NCBI GenBank assembly: GCA_036897095.1
Contig: JAYMSP010000103.1
Span: 1 to 64,000, forward strand
Direction: 5' to 3'
DNA: 64,000 bases
From: Plantago elongata
Taxonomy: Eukaryota > Streptophyta > Magnoliopsida > Lamiales > Plantaginaceae
Shown here: positions 58,073-64,000 of the stretch, piece after piece
How the letters are laid out: each line of letters begins with the position of its first letter
Numbering within the stretch: position 1 is the stretch's first letter
Notes under the pieces: model-generated
The model's database searches: none
Told to the model about the DNA's origin: nothing
What the model saw: the letters and a program-made list of their open reading frames with translations, nothing else
Program-made: the position numbers and the translations under genes

Positions 58073-58079
58073 ATGTTTG

Positions 58080-59269
58080 TTTTTGTTACTTCCATCGTCC
58101 CCGTAAACTTCATAAATTTATAATTTTAACTATCTCACCAAACTTCATATATTACTACTAAAAAAGGAAGTTACCCTACCACTAATAAATAATAAACAAT
58201 CTTAATTTTATACAAAAATTATACATATTACCACTAAAAGTATACTTTTCCCCACCTTTTTTATTTTTTTATTATTACTTAATTTTTCGTATAATAATAA
58301 ACGTAAGATATGCATGAGACTTTAAACTTTGACAAGGCAAAGTTCACTGTATGTGAACCGGACAACTTAATTAGCATGTCGAAAGTACATAATGTTCCTC
58401 CCATTGAAGTCTAATAATGGAAGTAAATCTTTAGGATTAATGCTGTCCTTGACACACCATATTGTGTGAAGTACATTTGTTACAGTGTACTTTCCAGTTT
58501 GTTATTAGAATGCTAGATGTACTTCAGTTAAATAATTTAAAGAGTTTACACGCATTATGTTAACTGAGAAAACATAAACAGAGGCCATGATAAATCACTA
58601 ATCTTCCAGAGATTGCATCTAAAACCAGAGGTGAAATTTATATCTAACAGTGTCCGCCTTCAGTGCAATTGCAGAATGTTCTTAGCATGTATGCCGATTT
58701 CTCAGACTTCCAGCCTCCCGGAATTATTCTTAAGGATCAAAGCAGAGTTTCAGAAATTCAGAACATGTATTTTAATTACCAGAAGAACAGACATCAAATA
58801 AGAGAAGACTACAATATCATACAATCTTTTAAAGTGTAGCAGACTAAGAATGAAAAAACTAGCATTAATAAATAAATTGATAATGTATACAGAAATTACA
58901 CAGGCTTATAAGTAGTAACTGAGTCATTAAAGGGTGCTCACGACTGATGCACAGTTCAGGGCAACCAAGAGAAAACTTCGAGTTTTGGCATGGAACATCA
59001 TGCTTGCAAATCTGTGCAAATCAAGTTGAGAGTTAGGGTCAAGATGTCACACATCGCATGATGACATATCCTGCAGAAGAAAAATAACCACAACAATCAT
59101 ATATAATGAAAGAAATGCAGGCAAGCAGTCTCAGGCTCTCAGCAGTGTAGGTAATTTTTTACTACAGAAGAAAGAACCGAGATATTGTTTATAGTTGATA
59201 ATTTTATCAATAAGTAGATATACATCACATCAGATAACTTCTCAATCTGATAAAGTTGTTTAAGTCACT
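58080..59269. other. Intergenic, possibly with 3' UTR exons of the 62231-62401 gene
   Basis: On the minus strand a pyrimidine tract plus CTGCAG at about 59072 precedes exon-like sequence to about 58900. This would fit a spliced 3' UTR of the small membrane protein gene to the right, or an unrelated transcript. No coding frame recognised. Confidence 0.3.
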
Positions 59270-59890
59270 ATCTTTAAAGATCCATTATTAATGAGACATT
59301 AGTAATCTGATCCCTAACCCAAGAATGTGATTAGGCCTGCAAACGAGCCGAGCTTTTTTCAAGCTCGGCTCGTTCGAGCTCGAGCTTGAGCTGAAGTTCG
59401 AGCTTTATATATAGCTCGACAAAGTTTCGAGCACGAATAGTGAAATATTCGGCTCGAAAGCTCGACGAGCTATTCGAATTGTATTTGTTACTATTAATTT
59501 TACAATTATATAATAAACATATATTGTAAATATAAATTCTAGTACTATATATTTCATTTAAGTTGAATTTCGAGCTTTTTAGTCGAGCTTTGTTATTTAT
59601 CGAGCTCACAAGCCGAGCTTCGAGTTTTTTTAGGTTGGATAACATGAATAAATCGAGCTCGCGAGTCGAGCTCGAATAACATAATTTCTCTCGTGCACGA
59701 GCTCAAAATATTAAGCTCGATCGAGCTCGAGCTTTGATCTAAAGTTCCTTCACGAGCCGAGCTTTGTAGGCCTAAATCTCGCTCGGCTCGTTTGCAGGGC
59801 TAAATGTGATACATATCACCATCTTCAGTGATCTGTTATTAATGAGACTTAAGTAATGTGATCCCCAATCCAAGATTATGACACATATCA
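59270..59890. repeat. Imperfect tandem duplication of about 72 bp, split by an hAT-like insertion
   Basis: 59270-59331 (plus 59811-59820 after the insertion) matches 59821-59890. Shared words include TTATTAATGAGAC, GTGATCCC-like and CCAAGA-T-ATG, and ACATATCA. The hAT-like element sits near the end of the first unit. Confidence 0.7.
59332..59802. mobile_element. Non-autonomous hAT-like element with exact target duplication
   Basis: The termini TAGGCCTGCAAACGAGCCG and, on the other strand, TAGCCCTGCAAACGAGCCG differ at one base. The 8-bp target repeat AATGTGAT is perfect (59324-59331 and 59803-59810). The interior is filled with AGCTCGAGCTC-type words and has no transposase. It is 471 bp. Confidence 0.92.
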
Positions 59891-62230
59891 TTATGTTTTA
59901 TGTCCTTGCAACTTTTGCAGGATACATGTCATAGAGATCTATTGATGATAAAAAGTTGGAATTTGGAATAATTGTTTTTCCTTCACAAAACATAACAAAA
60001 AAGCAACTCTCAAATACTTCATTGTCCATGGACAAATCACTTCTGCTGAAGTTTCGATTAACTCATCAAGACAATCTCTAAAGAAATTTCAACATTAGAA
60101 AATTAACTACATAACTTCATGCAAATTGGAAGTTGGGGCTGGCCATGTGATTATTAAATGAACACGATAGGTAGCATAGGCAGTGGCTGGACACTTGTCA
60201 AAACTGGAAGATTGAGTGAAGACTTATCCTACTATTCAGTAACTACATAAATGCCCAACAAGGAACAATAACATCTTAGATTGGTCCGAAACTGTATTGC
60301 TTTGGGTGAGCTACCAGCAACCTGCTAAACTAACTTGGAAATCGCTCAAATCAATTAACCAGGGTCTTAATGCTTGTATTAGGTCAGGTAAATTTCCCAA
60401 GTCCAAGAGAAATTCAATTTATTTGACTAAATTCCACTGAGCTGAAACTAGCAGAAAAGATGGAAATATATAGAAGCCTGCATATTCCTCAGATGAACAA
60501 TTACACAAATGTGCTTCAACAGACCAAAGGCCAAATCCACTGAGCTTCTTTCATCTTTACACCAATGTTTATACACAAATCACTACTAAGATTTTGTAAG
60601 TTCATCAAGAAATAAAAACCTGGCTACTCAATAAGGATAAAGCTTAACTCGGTTTTATAATTAAAAGATCTCTGTATCTCACAGTTTTCATAGCTCAAGT
60701 GATTGGAGTAGATTGGGAAATTTATAAGCACATATAACCCATGACAGTACTGGAATTGTGTCCTATGCTTCTCCTACAAAATAAAATGAGGAATAACAAT
60801 TTGGCCATGTTCATGCATCTCATTCACAAACCCCCTTCCCCTTCCATATTTCCATCCATCTATAGTCAGCACTCATAGAGTGCAGTTTTCTTGTCAAGTC
60901 GTTGTTCTGGGTCTGGGTCACAGCAACGAACAAGTAAATCCAATTTAAAAATAACTTGTGGGATATAGGCAACTGAACCAAACTCAAGTTTCTCACCATT
61001 AAACCTTCAAGTAGCCACTTTTGTTCCAATCAGTTACAACTTACAGGAAGCACAAAAATAGCTGTCAATCTGGATCCTAATGAATCTCATACTTGACTAA
61101 TTAGTGAAATTCCTACGTGGATTGATTCCTGTTCAAGTTGAAGGCAACTGGTTCTTTGTATTAATATTAAACACATGAATACTTTCACATCTGATAAAAT
61201 GTTGAAAAGAAACATCTCCCTGAATCCTCAATTCACCATTTAGTTTGAGGAAGGGAGTGGAGGGGAGAGACAACAGTGTGAATACAAGAACTTGCAGGAA
61301 AGGTGCCATGACACGTAATTTGAATTGAAGAACAAGGTGCAAACATTTGTATTATCTTGTATAATGACCCTTCTACTATGCTCAGTGTATAGCCACATTG
61401 AACAATAAGCTGATTCAGTTTGACCATAGAATCTTAGAAAACCATTTCATAAATGACCCCAACCTGGCGAACACACATGCACTTGACAACAATTTCAGTC
61501 ACCAATTTGTATAATTATCAGAAGTCACCAGTGTTGCAAAATTGTCTGAGAGAAGCATCATTGCTAACCAAGAATGCTTCAGATTCAGAACATATCTCGT
61601 GAATCAGCTTATCAAACTGAAGCTACACTATCTCGTGAAATATGTCACTGTACATTCTGATCCGTATCTTCAAAACTAAGACCCAAGAATAGAATGTTCC
61701 ATAAGAACGCGTATGACATACTTCAATTAAAAAGACTAACAACATTTTTTAGGAAAAAACTAAGGACTGTTTAACCGATATGAAATATATGCTCCAAATA
61801 ATGACTTAAGATAGCAGAAGATACTAACGCCAACGCTTCCAACCACAATGCTGCTACCTAAGTTACTTCACGAAAAAACTTGTGAATATACACAATTCAT
61901 AATCTTACTCAATGTCTAGTTAAACAGTACAAGGAAGCATCACTTAAACATCAGCTGAAACTGAACTGACAAAGAGACAGGATGTTGCCAATGTTCGAAT
62001 ATACGAGGTTGCAAATAACAAGAAAGCCGGTTATTCCTAAGTGTTCATTCAACACAAAGGCAATCACACAACAAATTGCAGATAGAACGAAACCGAAGCA
62101 TTAAACATTTAAAAAAAAAAAAGAAGAAGAAGACAGTAATAGCATCCTCATTTGTAGCAATTAACAAGAGCAGAGATTAGATAGGGAAACATTGGAAAAG
62201 TAGAGAATAGGGAAAAGTACCTAATTGGGA
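59891..62230. other. Intergenic or transcribed non-coding region
   Basis: No family-like frame. If the small gene at 62231-62401 has a spliced 3' UTR, its intron lies here: the donor-like AG/GTACTT follows the stop by about 10 bases on the minus strand. Confidence 0.35.
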
Positions 62231-62401
62231 TCAGAATCCGAGCATTTTGTAGAGAATGAAGGAGAGGAAACAGAAGAATATGCAGAGAAAGAGGTAATCT
62301 ACGAATACAAAGAAAGGCGAGGATCCTAAGCTCCCCTTCATCTTCTTCTTCCGTTGGTCTGATACGACTGATTCTTTATCATTCGATTCAGGTTTCGCCA
62401 T
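62231..62401 (-). CDS. Small single-pass membrane protein, 56 residues, function unknown
   Basis: The frame runs MAKPESNDKESVVSDQRKKK, then MKGSLGSSPFFVFVDYLF, then a hydrophobic stretch to YKMLGF and TGA. The N-terminal half is hydrophilic and ends in a KKKMK basic patch. Residues 29-50 are strongly hydrophobic (FFVFVDYLFLCIFFCFLSFI) and would form one C-terminal membrane span, so a tail-anchored or N-in topology is plausible. The composition, the ATG context (GCC-ATG-GCG on the minus strand) and a donor-like site just after the stop support a real gene. The family was not recognised with certainty. Confidence 0.65.
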   Translation of the reverse strand: MAKPESNDKESVVSDQRKKKMKGSLGSSPFFVFVDYLFLCIFFCFLSFILYKMLGF

Positions 62402-64000
62402 TGTTGCTGCTTCGATTAGATTAGATTTGTGCAGGTTTTATTAAGTTTAATTCAATTTACAGGCAGATTTTGAGATCTCGCACCCTCCCACTATTTTGTT
62501 TGTATGCAGTGTGCACTTGGGAGTTTTATTAAGTACATACTTTTATAAGTGGGCCTTATAAAGAGATAAAAAAAATACCCAAATACATTACAACTATATA
62601 AAAGAGCGCAAGTTTCCTAAAATATATTTAGGTGATGGTTTTCCTAGTTCTAGTCTGGATTTGTTGTACTCAAGCATAGGTAATGATGATTATGTAGCAT
62701 CATGCATGGGACACCTGCCCGATCCGGTTAGATCTAATTGTACTTTACATCGAAGGATTGAGAAAGAAGAAGCAGAATGATTGGGCCCTGGTGGAGGAAT
62801 GAGGAATGTACTGGGGGAAATTATTGCTAGCAGTCAAGTTGGAAGGCAACTTTCAATTAAAAGTCTACCAAAGAAAAACGTTGTATCACAGAATACAAAT
62901 GTTGTATCATAGAGTCAAATGTAACAAAAATGTTGTATCATAGAGTGTAAATATACAGTTTTTACACCTAAAATTGTACATTTAGTGTGACGATATAAAA
63001 TTTTATTTTTTACATTATAAAATGTAAATAATATATGGTTGTATTTTAAATTGTTAATTTTAAAAGGGTACCGTGTAAATGCATTGACTTCTATTTTTTG
63101 GGCCGATTCTTTCTTAGTAATTGGGCCGTACCCTTAGTGTTTCAACATGTAGGTAGTTTGGGTTTCAACATGATGTACGTAATGGATTTGGGTAGATGGT
63201 TTAGGCCTGTCATGGTGATGTACTTCAGCGTCTAAAAAACAAATTTAATAAATATTATTTTATGCAATGTTTAAATTTATAAAACAACGGAATTACTATT
63301 TTATTATTATTTTAATAAAAAATAATATACAAATTTGTTATTTTACACGTGCAAATAGAAAAGTAACTTTTCTATTCTTAGGCCAGCTTCGTACCGGCCT
63401 GAACACAGATATCTATTAGATACTCGACGCGTGGCACTTTAATTCGACCTGATCCATCAATTATTTTATCTATTATTTATTGTATACGAAACACTACAAA
63501 ATATTATTTTAATAATTAAAAGACCACATTAAAAAGTTATTGAGTATAACACCCTTAAACTTAATTAACACCAAATAATTAGATAACTACTACAAATTCA
63601 TCATTAAGTAAAACGATAAAGCTCAGTTAAGGTGAAGAACCCTAATTAACAATCATATCTTCCAGCCTAATTATTAATTAACTAGGTTTATCCACGAATT
63701 ATAGGAGATCATGATTTTTTATGTTGGACCTTTTTAAGCTCAATTCTTTCTTGATCCTTCTCCTCTTCTTCCGATCGGTAGTGAATCTTTATATTCTTCC
63801 TTCTTCTCTCCATGGCTAAATCTTTTGAATGCAGTATCCTTAAGTTTTTCCAGCATATGCGTAATTTATTTCTCTAAATTTATCTTTTTTTTTATACTTA
63901 CCTTGAAAAAGGAAGAAATTATGAACCATAGATACAAATTTATAAATTATAGATAAAGAAATCCAATTGAGAGACTTGCTGGTGTGTTGCTCACCTAAAG
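62402..64000. other. Right-edge intergenic region
   Basis: 62879-62957 has three copies of an ATGTTGTATCATAGAGT-like word in tandem. Sequence near 63740-63830 is CT-rich with a CTCCATGGCTAAATC start-like motif, but no supported coding frame follows before the window ends. Confidence 0.35.

Noticed and set aside
63700-64000. Start of a gene at the right edge
   Set aside because: A CCATGGC start-like context is present, but the frame closes quickly and no donor-supported exon could be defined.

Overview
The window looks like nuclear DNA of a eudicot plant. Its genes have short exons and GT-AG introns, the intergenic DNA is AT-rich, and it carries chloroplast-targeted PSB27, a P-class PPR protein, an L1-type LINE, and hAT, CACTA, Tourist and Stowaway elements. 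The species cannot be fixed from the sequence; an asterid would fit.

Seven host genes plus one tRNA are supported. From left to right they are an ELMO-domain protein (+, 10 exons, 2144-5252), a DUF789 protein (-, 6 exons, 13506-15538), the photosystem II repair protein PSB27 (-, one exon, 44468-44968), a clade E-like PP2C phosphatase (-, 5 coding exons, 46230-49749), tRNA-Gln(CUG) (-, 51161-51232), a PPR protein (+, one exon, 52993-54846), a secreted cell-wall-type protein (+, 57516-57893) and a 56-residue membrane protein (-, 62231-62401). From memory, the order PPR, PP2C, PSB27, DUF789, ELMO matches Arabidopsis At1g03560, At1g03590, At1g03600, At1g03610 and At1g03620, so this appears to be a conserved block. 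The genes do not form one pathway.

The 29 kb between DUF789 and PSB27 is almost entirely mobile DNA. It holds a 2.86-kb solo LTR with a 5-bp target duplication (17519-20378) and a broken, minus-strand Tat-lineage Ty3/gypsy fossil with a large plus-strand coding region beside its 3' LTR (20391-28390). It also holds an array of four palindromes (30503-30760), a full-length but decayed L1 LINE with poly(A) and target duplication (31458-36094), a GGATC-rich hAT-like element carrying a possible captured exon (37571-38495), and a CACTA element (38600-41991) with two Tourist-like MITEs nested inside it.

Smaller elements elsewhere include hAT-like elements at 8545-9103 and 59332-59802, Stowaway MITEs at 9336-9590 and 29706-29781, a SINE at 9686-9888, and two copies of an unclassified repeat (42740-43560 and 51460-52110). 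The left edge contains a decayed GRF-zinc-finger gene fragment. Coordinates of spliced genes were read by hand from splice sites, reading frame and family similarity; no alignment or transcript data were available.
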